Positions 55,689 to 64,000 of a stretch of DNA of 64,000 nucleotides are shown here, in pieces. Under the pieces are notes generated by a model. It worked only from the letters and a program-made list of their open reading frames with translations. It searched no databases and had not been told where the DNA came from. Position 1 is the stretch's first letter; every line of letters starts with the position of its first letter. A program made the translations under genes and the position numbers. The stretch lies in assembly GCF_024730785.1 (NCBI RefSeq), contig NZ_CP102830.1, positions 248,001 to 312,000 on the forward strand, written 5' to 3'. Origin of the DNA: Pseudomonas sp. LS44 (GTDB taxonomy: Bacteria > Pseudomonadota > Gammaproteobacteria > Pseudomonadales > Pseudomonadaceae).

Positions 55689-57134
55689 TCAACGGATAAA
55701 CAGTTTGTAGACCAGTTTCTGCAGCGCCTTGCCATACGGCGGGTAGATGGTTTTGGCGGCGTTGAAGCGCTGTTTGACCAGTACGCCTTTGGCCTTGCTG
55801 AAGGTCAGGAAGCCTTCGTGGCCGTGGTAGTGGCCCATGCCGGAAGGGCCGACGCCGCCGAACGGCATGTCGTCCTGGGCCACATGCAGCAGGGTGTCGT
55901 TGAGGCATACGCCGCCGGAGTGGGTTTCTTCGAGCACGCGCTGCTGCTCGTCCTTGTCATAGCCGAAGTAATACAGGGCCAGCGGCCGCGGGCGCTCGTT
56001 GATGTAGGCGAAGGCCTGCTCGATGCGCTCGTAGGGGACGATCGGCAGCAGCGGGCCGAAGATTTCGTCCTGCATCAGCTTCATCTCGTCGTTGACGTTC
56101 AGCACCAGGGTGTGTGGCAGGCGCCGGCCCTGGGCTTGCGGGTAGAGCGGCACCAGCTTGGCGCCCTTGCCCTCGGCGTCGCTCAGGTAGCCCTGCAGGC
56201 GCAGGACCTGGCGCTCGTTGATAATCGCGGTGTAGTCCGGGTTGTCGGTGAGCTGCGGGTAGAAACCCAGCACTGCCTGGCGATAGGCCTCGACGAAGCC
56301 GTCGACGCGGTCCTTGGGCACCAGTACGTAGTCGGGCGCCACGCAGGTCTGCCCGGCGTTGACCGTCTTGCCGAAGGCGATGCGCTCGGCGGCATCGGCC
56401 AGCGGTACGTCGGCGGAGACGATGGCCGGCGATTTGCCGCCCAGTTCCAGGGTCACCGGGGTGAGGTTCTCCGCTGCAGCGCGCATCACGTGCTTGCCGA
56501 TGCTGGTGGCGCCGGTAAACAGCAGGTGGTCGAACGGCAGCTTGGAGAAGGCCATGCCGACTTCGGCCTCACCGAGCACCACGCTGACCAGGTCCTCGGG
56601 GAAGATCTTCGCCATCAGCTGCTTGAACAGCAGCGAGGTGGCAGGGGTCGACTCGCTCATCTTGATCATCACCCGGTTGCCGGCCGCCAGCGCACCGACC
56701 AGCGGGCCGACGGCGAGGAACAGCGGGTAGTTCCACGGCACGATCACCCCAACCACGCCGAGTGGCTGATAGACCACCTTGGCGCTGGCCGGCTGAAATG
56801 CCACGCCGACCGCGCGCTTGGACGGCTTCATCCATTTCTTGATGCGTTTGCTCGCGTAATGGATGCCGAGCAGGCTGGGCATCAGTTCGGCGAGCAGGGT
56901 CTCGTCGGCGGAGCGATTGCTGAAATCCTTGGAAATCGCCTCGATCAGCGCCTGCTGCTCGTTGCGCAGGAGTACGCGCAGGGCTTGCAGCCACTCGATG
57001 CGCTGTTGCGCCGACGGCATCGGCTGGGCCCGGAAGGCGGCGCGTTGGCGCTGGAACAGGCTGTCCAGCTCGCTGCTCTGCTGCTGGCTGTATTGCACGC
57101 TGTCGAGAAAGGGAGAGGCGATTGTGGCGACCAT
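55689..57134 (-). CDS. calB: Coniferyl aldehyde dehydrogenase
   Basis: A 481-residue NAD(P)-dependent aldehyde dehydrogenase. Active-site Cys lies in NAGQTCVAPDYV, Glu in VTLELGGKSPA, and the NAD site is FTGATSIGKHVM with IVPWNYPLFLAVGP. The hydrophobic C-terminus resembles that of fatty and aromatic aldehyde dehydrogenases of the class 3 type. It oxidises coniferyl aldehyde or similar long/aromatic aldehydes. The downstream Tat and GMC genes may supply the aldehyde. It is divergent from a TetR gene, with an operator in its promoter. Confidence 0.92.
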   Translation of the reverse strand: MVATIASPFLDSVQYSQQQSSELDSLFQRQRAAFRAQPMPSAQQRIEWLQALRVLLRNEQQALIEAISKDFSNRSADETLLAELMPSLLGIHYASKRIKKWMKPSKRAVGVAFQPASAKVVYQPLGVVGVIVPWNYPLFLAVGPLVGALAAGNRVMIKMSESTPATSLLFKQLMAKIFPEDLVSVVLGEAEVGMAFSKLPFDHLLFTGATSIGKHVMRAAAENLTPVTLELGGKSPAIVSADVPLADAAERIAFGKTVNAGQTCVAPDYVLVPKDRVDGFVEAYRQAVLGFYPQLTDNPDYTAIINERQVLRLQGYLSDAEGKGAKLVPLYPQAQGRRLPHTLVLNVNDEMKLMQDEIFGPLLPIVPYERIEQAFAYINERPRPLALYYFGYDKDEQQRVLEETHSGGVCLNDTLLHVAQDDMPFGGVGPSGMGHYHGHEGFLTFSKAKGVLVKQRFNAAKTIYPPYGKALQKLVYKLFIR

Positions 57135-57180
57135 TGTTGCGGCTCCTCGGCGGACCGTTTGTTGTTGTGCAGTCGCTGGA

Positions 57181-57209
57181 TTTTTAGAGCAATTGCTCTA
57201 ATCTGTCAA
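57181..57209 (-). promoter_or_regulatory. calB promoter with embedded TetR operator
   Basis: On the reverse strand TTGACA (57204-57209) and TAAAAA (57181-57186) are spaced by 17 bases. Between and overlapping them lies the perfect 18-bp palindrome TTAGAGCAATTGCTCTAA (57184-57201). A repressor bound there would block RNA polymerase. It is 47 bases before the calB start and 147 bases before the TetR start. Confidence 0.8.
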
Positions 57210-57355
57210 ACAGCTTGCCGGTTGCCGCGTCGAGTGGCAGCCCAACCAAAAGCGGGCGCTGCTCCGGCGTGCTCCGCCCAGTAACACCTGCAGCGGTCAA
57301 GCCTGTACCTTTGCCGAATTGGCGGGGACGCCGCCGCTTCATTTAGATACGAGCC

Positions 57356-58039
57356 ATGGCCGCACAAATCAAAACCCGCGAGCGCATCATTCAAGCCAGC
57401 CTGGAACTGTTCAACAGCCAGGGCGAGCGCAGCGTGACCACCAACCATATCGCCGCGCACCTGGGGATTTCCCCGGGCAACCTGTACTACCACTTCCGCA
57501 ACAAGCAGGCGATCATCGCCGAGCTATTCGCCGAGTACGAAAGCCACGTCGACACCTTTTTGCGCGTACCCGAGGTCCGCGCCCTGACCATCGACGACAA
57601 GACCTTCTACCTCGAGGCGCTGCTGGCGGCGATGTGGCGGTTTCGTTTCATGCACCGTGACCTCGAGCATCTGCTGGAGGCCGATCCCGCGCTGGCTGCG
57701 CAGTACCGCAGCTTTTCGCAGCGCTGCCTGAGTCATGCCACGGCGATCTACCAGGGTTTCGTCGCGGCCGGCATCTTGCGCATGAACGCCGCGCAGATCG
57801 AGGCGCTGACCCTCAACAGCTGGATCATCATGACCTCCTGGGTGCGCTTCTTGTGCACCACCCGCGGCGATCCCGGCGACCTCAACGAAGACCTGCTGCG
57901 TCGCGGGATCTATCAGGTGTTGGCGTTGGAAGGCGGCTACCTCGCTCCGGAAGCGGACGATGCGGTGCAGGCGCTGTACGCCAAGCTGTATGTGCCGCTG
58001 GAGCAGATCATCCCACCCAGCGCAGATGCAATTTCGTAG
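57356..58039 (+). CDS. TetR-family repressor of the calB locus
   Basis: A 227-residue regulator. The helix-turn-helix is at residues 28-47 (SVTTNHIAAHLGISPGNLYY), followed by HFRNKQAIIAEL, the standard TetR_N pattern. The C-terminal ligand domain is helical and specific to this subfamily. It is divergent from calB and close to an 18-bp palindrome in the calB promoter, so it very likely represses calB and perhaps itself. The stop codon TAG (58037-58039) is formed by the first bases of a palindromic repeat. Confidence 0.93.
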   Translation: MAAQIKTRERIIQASLELFNSQGERSVTTNHIAAHLGISPGNLYYHFRNKQAIIAELFAEYESHVDTFLRVPEVRALTIDDKTFYLEALLAAMWRFRFMHRDLEHLLEADPALAAQYRSFSQRCLSHATAIYQGFVAAGILRMNAAQIEALTLNSWIIMTSWVRFLCTTRGDPGDLNEDLLRRGIYQVLALEGGYLAPEADDAVQALYAKLYVPLEQIIPPSADAIS

Positions 58040-58142
58040 GTTGGCGCTGAGCGCAGCGATGCCCAACGTCGATCTCGAACCTTGCCGAACAGTGACGTCA
58101 GGCCTGTTGGGCATCGTCGCTGCGCACCTCAGCCCAACCTAC
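58036..58142. repeat. Palindromic intergenic repeat, GTAGGTTGGCGCTGAGCGCAGCG family
   Basis: The left arm GTAGGTTGGCGCTGAGCGC and right arm GCGCACCTCAGCCCAACCTAC enclose GATGCCCAAC and GTTGGGCATC, which pair with each other. The element fills the whole space between two convergent genes and provides the stop codon of both. Confidence 0.88.
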
Positions 58143-59134
58143 ACAAGCGTGCGTGCCTGGGCGCTGAGCCAGGCCGGAATGCGCCGTTCCAGGTAATAAC
58201 CCGGTTGGCGCGGTGAGCCGTCGATAAAGCCGACATGGCCACCATGGGCATGCAGTTCGAACTCCACCCCGGGCGCCAGTTCGGCACTTTCCGGCAGGCT
58301 GTGACGGAACACGAAGGGGTCGTCGGCGGCCTGGATGATTAGCGTCGGCGTGCGGATCGCGCCCAGGTAATAGCGGCTGGAAGCGCGCCGGTAGTAGTCG
58401 TCCGCATCGGCAAAGCCATGCAGCGGCGCAGTGATCCGCCCATCGAAATCCCAGAACGTACGCATGCCATCCAGCGGCCCGAGCTGATGCAGGGCGGCCA
58501 GGTGCTCGGCCTTGTTCTGCTGCGTGAATAGCTGTTGCTTGCGCCGCACGTAAGCGACCATCTCGCTCATAAAATGGCGCTGGTAGACCCGCGAGAAGCC
58601 GATGCCGATGCGGTCGGCGCACTGGTCCAGGCGGAACGGCACCGACACCGCCACCGCCGCCTGCAACAGGCAGCCCGCACCGCTTTCGCCGAGATGCTTG
58701 AGCAGCACGTTGCCGCCCAGCGAATAACCTACCGCGTACAGCGGCGCCAGCGGCCGCTGGGCGCGCAGGTGGGCGATGACGGTGGCCAGATCCTCGCTAA
58801 CTCCCGAGTGATAGCCGCGCGGCAGCAGGTTCGGCTCGCCCGAGCAGCCGCGCCAGTTGAGCGCTACGCTGGCCCAACCTTGAGCGGCCAGGCGCTGTTG
58901 CAGACCGAGCACGTACAGTGAATCGGAGGAGCCGGTCAGTCCATGCAGGACCAGCACCAGCGGCGCGCGGGCCTCATGCGGGCCATGCCAGTCGAGATCG
59001 AGAAAGTCGCCATCCTCCAACCACAAGCGCTCGCGCTGGCGTTGCAGTTGCGGCGGGCGGCGGCATAGCGAAGTCCACAGGGTTTGCAGATGCGGGCCGG
59101 GCAGCCACCAGGCGGGTTGAAAGGTCGTGGACAT
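58139..59134 (-). CDS. YheT-family alpha/beta hydrolase
   Basis: A 331-residue hydrolase with the N-terminal HLQTLW block of the YheT group, oxyanion region VLHGLTGSSDS, nucleophile Ser in AVGYSLGGNVLLKHLG, Asp in QAADDPFVF and His in GGHVGFIDG. The substrate is unknown; the family includes esterases. I use the ATG at 59134. A GTG at 59149 would add five residues. The stop codon (CTA on the plus strand, 58139-58141) lies in the terminal bases of the repeat shared with the TetR gene. Confidence 0.88.
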   Translation of the reverse strand: MSTTFQPAWWLPGPHLQTLWTSLCRRPPQLQRQRERLWLEDGDFLDLDWHGPHEARAPLVLVLHGLTGSSDSLYVLGLQQRLAAQGWASVALNWRGCSGEPNLLPRGYHSGVSEDLATVIAHLRAQRPLAPLYAVGYSLGGNVLLKHLGESGAGCLLQAAVAVSVPFRLDQCADRIGIGFSRVYQRHFMSEMVAYVRRKQQLFTQQNKAEHLAALHQLGPLDGMRTFWDFDGRITAPLHGFADADDYYRRASSRYYLGAIRTPTLIIQAADDPFVFRHSLPESAELAPGVEFELHAHGGHVGFIDGSPRQPGYYLERRIPAWLSAQARTLV

Positions 59135-59207
59135 CTGCTGCGGGCTCACCGTGCTCGGGGGCTAGTTGGGCCGGGGCGGCTCGCTGCAGGGAAAGCCCCG
59201 GGGTTGC

Positions 59208-60374
59208 TCAATCGCGGCCGAACAGATCGCGGGTATAGACCTTCCCGAGCACGTCGTCGAGGGCGGCGTGCAGGCGATTGCTGAGGATCAGGTCGGTCTC
59301 TTGCTTGAAACGGGCAAGGTCGCTGATCACTCGGCAGCCATGGTACTCGTCCTGATGCAAAACCGGCTCGTAGATGATGATCTCGACGCCCTCGGTTGTG
59401 AGGCGTTGCAGGATGCCCTGGACGCTGGAGGCGCGGAAGTTGTCCGAGCCGCTTTTCATAATCAGGCGGTAGATGCCGACCACCTGCGGCCGGCGTCTAA
59501 GAATGTCCGCGGCGATGAAGTCCATGCGTGTGCTGTTGGATTCGACGATCGCGTGGATCAGGTCCTGCGGGATGTCGGCGTAGTTGGCCAGCAACTGCTT
59601 GGTGTCCTTGGGCAGGCAATAGCCGCCGTAGCCGAAGGAGGGGTTGTTGTAGTGGCTGCCAATGCGTGGGTCGAGACCGATGCCCTCGATGATCTGCCGG
59701 CTATCCAGGCCGTGGCTAGCGGCATAGGTATCGAGTTCGTTGAAGTAGGCGATGCGCATGGCCAGGTAGGCGTTGGCGAACAGCTTGATGGCCTCCGCTT
59801 CCGTGGCGTCGGTGAGCAGCACCGGGATGTCCGGTTTCAGCGCGCCTTGTTGGAGCAGCCTGGCAAAGGCTTCGGCGCGGGCCGAGCGTTCGCCGACCAC
59901 GATACGCGCGGGGTGCAGGGTGTCGTAGAGCGCACGCCCTTCGCGCAGGAATTCCGGCGAGTAGAGCAGCCGGTCGCAGTCCAGTTGCTGGCGGATGTGG
60001 TGGGTGTAGCCCACTGGCACGGTCGACTTGATGACCATCATCGCGCGCGGATTGATGGCCATCACGTCGCGGATCACGGCCTCGATGGCGAGGGTGTTGA
60101 AGGCGTTGGTGTGCGGGTCGTAGTCGGACGGGGTGGCGATAAGCACATAGTCCGCACCGGCATAGGCAGCGTGCTTGTCCAGCGTGGCGCGAAAGTTGAG
60201 GGGCTGGTGGAGGAGATAGTCCACCAGCTCGGGGTCCGCAATCGGTGATTCCCGGCGGTTGAGCATCGCCACTTTGTCGGCATCGATGTCCAGGGCGACC
60301 ACTTCGTGCTGCTGGGCGAGCAGGACGGCGTTGGCCAGGCCGACGTAGCCGGTGCCGGCGACGGCAATTTTCAT
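59208..60374 (-). CDS. ugd: UDP-glucose 6-dehydrogenase
   Basis: A 388-residue NAD enzyme that oxidises UDP-glucose to UDP-glucuronate in two steps. The N-terminal Rossmann motif is [16 protein letters not shown]. The active-site cysteine is in [15 protein letters not shown] with the lysine in [20 protein letters not shown]. It is shorter than many UGDs but matches the compact E. coli type. The start overlaps the upstream glycosyltransferase stop by ATGA, so the two are cotranslated. It is not part of the conserved core order here and is likely acquired. Confidence 0.95.
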   Translation of the reverse strand: MKIAVAGTGYVGLANAVLLAQQHEVVALDIDADKVAMLNRRESPIADPELVDYLLHQPLNFRATLDKHAAYAGADYVLIATPSDYDPHTNAFNTLAIEAVIRDVMAINPRAMMVIKSTVPVGYTHHIRQQLDCDRLLYSPEFLREGRALYDTLHPARIVVGERSARAEAFARLLQQGALKPDIPVLLTDATEAEAIKLFANAYLAMRIAYFNELDTYAASHGLDSRQIIEGIGLDPRIGSHYNNPSFGYGGYCLPKDTKQLLANYADIPQDLIHAIVESNSTRMDFIAADILRRRPQVVGIYRLIMKSGSDNFRASSVQGILQRLTTEGVEIIIYEPVLHQDEYHGCRVISDLARFKQETDLILSNRLHAALDDVLGKVYTRDLFGRD

Positions 60375-61300
60375 CGCTCAGCGCCTTGACCAGTCAGCGG
60401 CTTGCGCGGGTGGTCGCCGGCGCCGTGCAGGTCAGCCTGACTCAGGGTGCGCACGCTGGTTTGGCGTGGACCAAAAAAACCAAAGCGCCGCCGCCGGGTA
60501 ACTTCGATCAAGAGATCAAGCCGCTTGCCGTCGCCTGTGACCAGGTTGCTGGCGTGTAGCCGAATCGTGAAGGTCTTGGGCGGCGAGGGGGAGTGCGTCA
60601 GGCTGTCGCTGATCGTCTGCAGCAGGTGCTGGCGCGTCTCGAACGGTATGTCGCGTACGCCGTTGGTGTACAGATGGGCCTTGGTTCGGATGTAGCAGCG
60701 ATTGATCAGGCTTTGCAGTTTGACATTCTTGATGGCGTGAAACGTTGTGCGTTCATCGTCCGCATGGGAAATGGGATTAACGAACTGGGCTGGATAATGT
60801 TCAGCCCGCGCATTAACTCTTTCGGCCAGTCTGGTATAGAGATCGGTATCTTCTCCGCCCCAGCCGCGAAATACTTCATCGTAACCACCGACACCTTCGA
60901 ACGCGGCGCGTGTGCATATTACGGTGCCTGCTGCTTCCTCCAATTGTTTGTCGGCGGCCGGGCCGACCAAATAAAAGCAATCGGTATTTAGGTTCTGTTG
61001 CATCCACTCGAGCCAACCGCTACTTATTCGTATATCGGCATCAATAAAACATAACCACGGCGCGGATGAGTTAGCCGCGCCGATGTTGCGGGCGCGGGGC
61101 AGGCAAAATCCAGGGTCGTCATTAACACGGATGACTTTAACCTCGGGAAAGTTTTCTTCGACCCAGTCGCCTGTGTTGTCAGGGCAGGCGTAATCCACCA
61201 GAATTATCTCTGCCGGCGACTCGGCTGCAATTGTCGCAAGCGTCTGCTTAATGTGGTGCAGACGGCCTTTGCAGGTCGTTATGAAGGCAATTGGATACAT
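60371..61300 (-). CDS. Family 2 glycosyltransferase with galactosyltransferase-type C-domain
   Basis: A 309-residue GT-A glycosyltransferase. The nucleotide-binding start is [16 protein letters not shown]. The metal-binding DxD is in [11 protein letters not shown], and the acceptor/catalytic ED is in [15 protein letters not shown], the pattern of the Glyco_transf_7C type. No signal or membrane segment is seen. Being translationally coupled to ugd and head-to-head with a UXS gene, it probably uses UDP-glucuronate or UDP-xylose. The acceptor is unknown. The coding DNA is AT-richer than its neighbours, a sign of transfer. Confidence 0.88.
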   Translation of the reverse strand: MYPIAFITTCKGRLHHIKQTLATIAAESPAEIILVDYACPDNTGDWVEENFPEVKVIRVNDDPGFCLPRARNIGAANSSAPWLCFIDADIRISSGWLEWMQQNLNTDCFYLVGPAADKQLEEAAGTVICTRAAFEGVGGYDEVFRGWGGEDTDLYTRLAERVNARAEHYPAQFVNPISHADDERTTFHAIKNVKLQSLINRCYIRTKAHLYTNGVRDIPFETRQHLLQTISDSLTHSPSPPKTFTIRLHASNLVTGDGKRLDLLIEVTRRRRFGFFGPRQTSVRTLSQADLHGAGDHPRKPLTGQGAER

Positions 61301-61318
61301 AAAATCTCAGGGTTGAAT

Positions 61319-62257
61319 ATGCGAGTTCTGGTCACTGGCGGGGCGGGATTCATCGGTTCACATTTGTGTCGACGGTTGTTGGCGGATGGCCATGAAGTAC
61401 TTTCGGTGGATAATTATTTCACCGGCAGTCGGCAGAATATTCATGACTTGTTGGTGAATCCGCGATTCGAGGCCATGCGTCATGATGTAAGTTTTCCGCT
61501 GTATGTGGAAGTTGATCGAATCTTCAACTTTGCCTGTCCAGCATCGCCCGTACACTATCAGCGCGATCCGGTGCAAACAACTAAGGCCAGTGTGATTGGC
61601 GCGATGAATATGCTCGGTCTGGCCAAGCGCACAGGGGCCAGAATTCTGCAGGCGTCCACCTCGGAAGTATATGGCGACCCTGAATCCCATCCGCAGCCGG
61701 AAAGCTATTGGGGGCGGGTCAATCCCATCGGGATTAGAAGTTGTTATGACGAAGGCAAACGTTGTGCTGAAACGTTGTTCTTCGATTATTACCGGCAGCA
61801 TGCGCTGGATATAAAAGTGGTGCGCATATTCAACACCTACGGGCCCGGCATGCAACTGCATGATGGTCGGGTGGTGAGTAACTTCATTGTTCAGGCGCTG
61901 CGGGGCGAAGATATCACCCTGTATGGCGATGGCACGCAGACCCGCTCGTTCTGCTTCGTCTCGGATCTGGTCGAAGGGGTGCTCGCGATGATGGACAGTC
62001 CGGCGGACTTTGTCGGGCCGGTGAACTTGGGGAATCCAGCGGAATACAGTATCGGCGAGATCGCCGAAACCATTCTTGGCCTGTGTGGTTCGGCGTCGAA
62101 ACTGTCATTCAAGCCCTTACCCGAGGATGATCCACGGCAGCGCCAGCCCGATATACGCCTGGCCCGGGAACGTCTGAACTGGCAGCCGCAGGTCGCGCTG
62201 GAAGATGGCCTGAAGGCGACCATCAGCTACTTCCGCCAGGTCTTGGGGCGCGTCTGA
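61319..62257 (+). CDS. UDP-glucuronate decarboxylase (UDP-xylose synthase) type SDR
   Basis: A 312-residue extended short-chain dehydrogenase. The NAD motif is [15 protein letters not shown], the conserved catalytic Tyr-x3-Lys is in [13 protein letters not shown], and [11 protein letters not shown] precedes it. The block [14 protein letters not shown] is characteristic of UDP-xylose synthases, which decarboxylate UDP-glucuronate. The substrate would be the product of the adjacent ugd. The start at 61319 has AGGG upstream and lies only 18 bases from the start of the divergent glycosyltransferase. The coding DNA is AT-richer than its surroundings. Confidence 0.9.
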   Translation: MRVLVTGGAGFIGSHLCRRLLADGHEVLSVDNYFTGSRQNIHDLLVNPRFEAMRHDVSFPLYVEVDRIFNFACPASPVHYQRDPVQTTKASVIGAMNMLGLAKRTGARILQASTSEVYGDPESHPQPESYWGRVNPIGIRSCYDEGKRCAETLFFDYYRQHALDIKVVRIFNTYGPGMQLHDGRVVSNFIVQALRGEDITLYGDGTQTRSFCFVSDLVEGVLAMMDSPADFVGPVNLGNPAEYSIGEIAETILGLCGSASKLSFKPLPEDDPRQRQPDIRLARERLNWQPQVALEDGLKATISYFRQVLGRV

Positions 62258-62344
62258 CCAAGGTGCCGGGCGAAGCCGCTGGTCGGGTGCGGACCGTCAG
62301 CTGGCCGAGGCCGGCTCGCCGCTAGTCGGCTGAGCCGCTCAGAG

Positions 62345-62941
62345 TCAGCCGCGCTGCCACAGCGCGTAATACACCTTTCCGGCCTTCTGCTCGCGATGCT
62401 GGCGCCAGCTGGCGGGTATGCTCAGGCTCGACGGCGGCGCTTCGCTTTCGGTGTAGATCCATGCCTCGTCGGCCAGCCAACCCTTGTCTTCCAGCAAGGC
62501 GCAGGTCGGCTCGAGCAGGTTCTGGCCGAACGGCGGATCGAGAAACACCAGGTCGTAGGGCGTCGGCGCTTGGCTCTCCAGATGGCGCAGCGCGTCACCG
62601 AGCAATAGCTGACCGTTTTCGCATTTCAGGGTGGCCAGGGTCTCGCGCAGGCTGGCGATCGCCGCACGGTTGGTGTCCAGCGCCAAGGCGTCGGCGGCGC
62701 CGCGCGACAGCGCTTCGAGATACAACGCGCCACTGCCGGCGAACAGGTCGAGCACATGGGCGCCGACCACATAGGGCGCCAGCCAGTTGAACAGCGTTTC
62801 GCGCACCCGGTTGGGCGTCGGGCGCAGGCCGTGGGCCATCGGGAAGCTGAACTGGCGACTGCGCCATTCGCCACCAATGATCCGCAGCTGGCCGAGGCCG
62901 CCGTGGGCGGGGACGTTCGAGGGTTTACTTGGACGAGGCAT
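62345..62941 (-). CDS. rsmD: 16S rRNA (guanine966-N2)-methyltransferase
   Basis: A 198-residue methyltransferase that modifies G966 of 16S rRNA. The SAM site is VLDLFAGSGALYLEALSRG and the catalytic motif is DLVFLDPPFG. The N-terminal RIIGGEWRSRQF and TPNRVRETLFNWL blocks are family hallmarks. The ATG at 62941 shares a base with the M16 stop (TGATG), so the two genes are coupled. The codon before it is TTG and is not needed. Confidence 0.95.
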   Translation of the reverse strand: MPRPSKPSNVPAHGGLGQLRIIGGEWRSRQFSFPMAHGLRPTPNRVRETLFNWLAPYVVGAHVLDLFAGSGALYLEALSRGAADALALDTNRAAIASLRETLATLKCENGQLLLGDALRHLESQAPTPYDLVFLDPPFGQNLLEPTCALLEDKGWLADEAWIYTESEAPPSSLSIPASWRQHREQKAGKVYYALWQRG

Positions 62942-64000
62942 CAATGCTCCGGGACGCCGAGCGGCTGCTCAACGGGTTTGTCGCTGGGCGCCGGCAGCGG
63001 TTGCTGCTCGACGGTCGGGCCGGCGCTGACGATGATCAACGCGTTGGGGTCGAGGTGTTTGCTCATGGCGGCTTTGACCTGCTCGGCCGAGAGGCTCTGC
63101 ACCTGCGCCATGAAGTCTTCCAGATAGTTCAGCGGCAGGCCGTAGAAACCAATCGAGCCCAGCTGGCCGACGATATCGGCGTTGCTCGCGGTGGTCAGCG
63201 GGAAGCTGCCGGCCAGCTCGCGTTTGGCGTCGTCCAGTTCCTTCTGGGTCGGACCGCTGCTCAGGTAGTCGCGCAGGATGTCCTGGACCAGTTTGAGGGT
63301 GCCGGTGCTCTGCTCGGCGCGGGTCTGCAGGCTGATCATGAACGGCCCGCGCGCCTGCATCGGGCTGAAACCCGAATACACGCCGTAGGTCAGGCCGCGC
63401 TTCTCGCGCACTTCTTCCATCAAACGAGTGCCGAAGCCGCCGCCGCCGAGGATCTGGTTGCCCAGGGTCAGCGCCGCGTAATCCGCATCGCGGCGGTCGA
63501 TGCCCAGTTCGGCGAGCAGCAAAGTCGTTTGCTTGGAGGGGAACTCGATATGGCTGGGGCCGGCCTTGGGCGGCTGCGGCTGCGCCACGGCGGGCAGCGC
63601 CGGGCCTTTCGGCAGCGCGGCGGAAACCTGCGCGGCCAGCGCCTCGGCTGCCGGTCGGTCGAGGTCGCCGACCAGGGCGATGACCACGTTGCCGGCGGCG
63701 TAGGCCTTGGCGTGGAAGGCGTGCAGCTGGGCGACGCTGATCGGCGGAATGCTCTGCTCGGTGCCTTCGCTCGGATGGCCATAGGGATGTGTGCCGTACA
63801 GGCGTTCGAACAACTGCAGGCCGGCGAGCTTGCCGGGGTTCTGCTTCTGGTATTCGAAGCCGGCCAGCACCTGGTTCTTGATCCGCACCAGCGAGTCCTG
63901 CGGGAAGGTCGGCTGGCCGATCACCTCGGCGAACAGCCTGAGCGCCGGCTCGCGCTGCTCGGCCGCGCTCAGGCTGCGCAAGCTGGCGATCGCCATGTCG
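62941..64000 (-). CDS. M16-family peptidase-like protein, 5' end outside window
   Basis: At least 351 residues of the C-terminal three quarters of an M16 (pitrilysin-type) protein are visible. The substrate-contact Arg/Tyr pair is in FGTRLMEEVREKRGLTYGVYS. The zinc motif HxxEH would lie before the window edge, so activity cannot be judged. In Pseudomonas two M16 genes stand in tandem upstream of rsmD and this is the second of them. It is read on the minus strand and its stop overlaps rsmD. The frame is open to base 64000. Confidence 0.88.
   Translation of the reverse strand, partial: DMAIASLRSLSAAEQREPALRLFAEVIGQPTFPQDSLVRIKNQVLAGFEYQKQNPGKLAGLQLFERLYGTHPYGHPSEGTEQSIPPISVAQLHAFHAKAYAAGNVVIALVGDLDRPAAEALAAQVSAALPKGPALPAVAQPQPPKAGPSHIEFPSKQTTLLLAELGIDRRDADYAALTLGNQILGGGGFGTRLMEEVREKRGLTYGVYSGFSPMQARGPFMISLQTRAEQSTGTLKLVQDILRDYLSSGPTQKELDDAKRELAGSFPLTTASNADIVGQLGSIGFYGLPLNYLEDFMAQVQSLSAEQVKAAMSKHLDPNALIIVSAGPTVEQQPLPAPSDKPVEQPLGVPEH

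Overview
The window is GC-rich gamma-proteobacterial chromosome, almost certainly a Pseudomonas of the P. aeruginosa / P. alcaligenes type. The evidence is the set and order of housekeeping genes (thyA-lgt, ptsP-rppH, ilvA/rpiA, serA with a D-2-hydroxyglutarate dehydrogenase, ilvD, mutM, ggt, fdx, coaD, calB, rsmD). From memory, this order follows the PA0309-PA0371 part of PAO1 with rearrangements and insertions. There is no tRNA, rRNA, CRISPR, prophage or transposase gene.

Layout. 1-5362: a phosphonate (2-aminoethylphosphonate) uptake and degradation operon with its LysR regulator. 5379-9622: thyA-lgt-TauE, an NRDE protein and a propeller-like protein. 9634-16701: ptsP-rppH, a HAD phosphatase, a small membrane protein, ilvA, rpiA and a YegP-like protein. 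16702-19164: two paralogous SdiA-regulated (CarP-type) propellers flanking a CarO-like OB-fold protein. 19331-22884: a FAH-family hydrolase, D-2-hydroxyglutarate dehydrogenase and divergent serA. 23120-26430: small genes, including a DUF4399 gene broken by a 7-bp repeat expansion. 26650-36501: an accessory two-partner secretion locus (1880-aa exoprotein, TpsB pore) with a divergent LuxR response regulator and hybrid HDLRQP kinase. 36502-37159: a block of intergenic repeats with a 239-bp tandem duplication. 37160-44265: ilvD, then the C4-dicarboxylate system dctA / dctB-dctD with a sigma-54 promoter and two putative DctD sites. 44505-52550: rlmI-like, a pfpI remnant, an HDOD gene, mutM, a small exported protein, a Na/Pi cotransporter, ggt and ferredoxin. 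52796-58039: coaD, a GMC oxidoreductase with a Tat-exported partner, coniferyl aldehyde dehydrogenase and a divergent TetR with a clear operator. 58139-64000: a YheT-type hydrolase, an accessory AT-richer UDP-sugar cluster (UGD, glycosyltransferase, UXS), rsmD and a truncated M16 peptidase.

Working together. The phn operon imports aminoethylphosphonate or a relative and cleaves phosphonoacetaldehyde. DctB/DctD with sigma-54 would control DctA. SerA and the D-2-hydroxyglutarate dehydrogenase form a known functional pair. UGD and UXS would make UDP-glucuronate and then UDP-xylose for the adjacent glycosyltransferase. Intergenic spaces are rich in short palindromic repeats beginning GTAG and ending CTAC. 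At three places these repeats supply the stop codon of the neighbouring gene.
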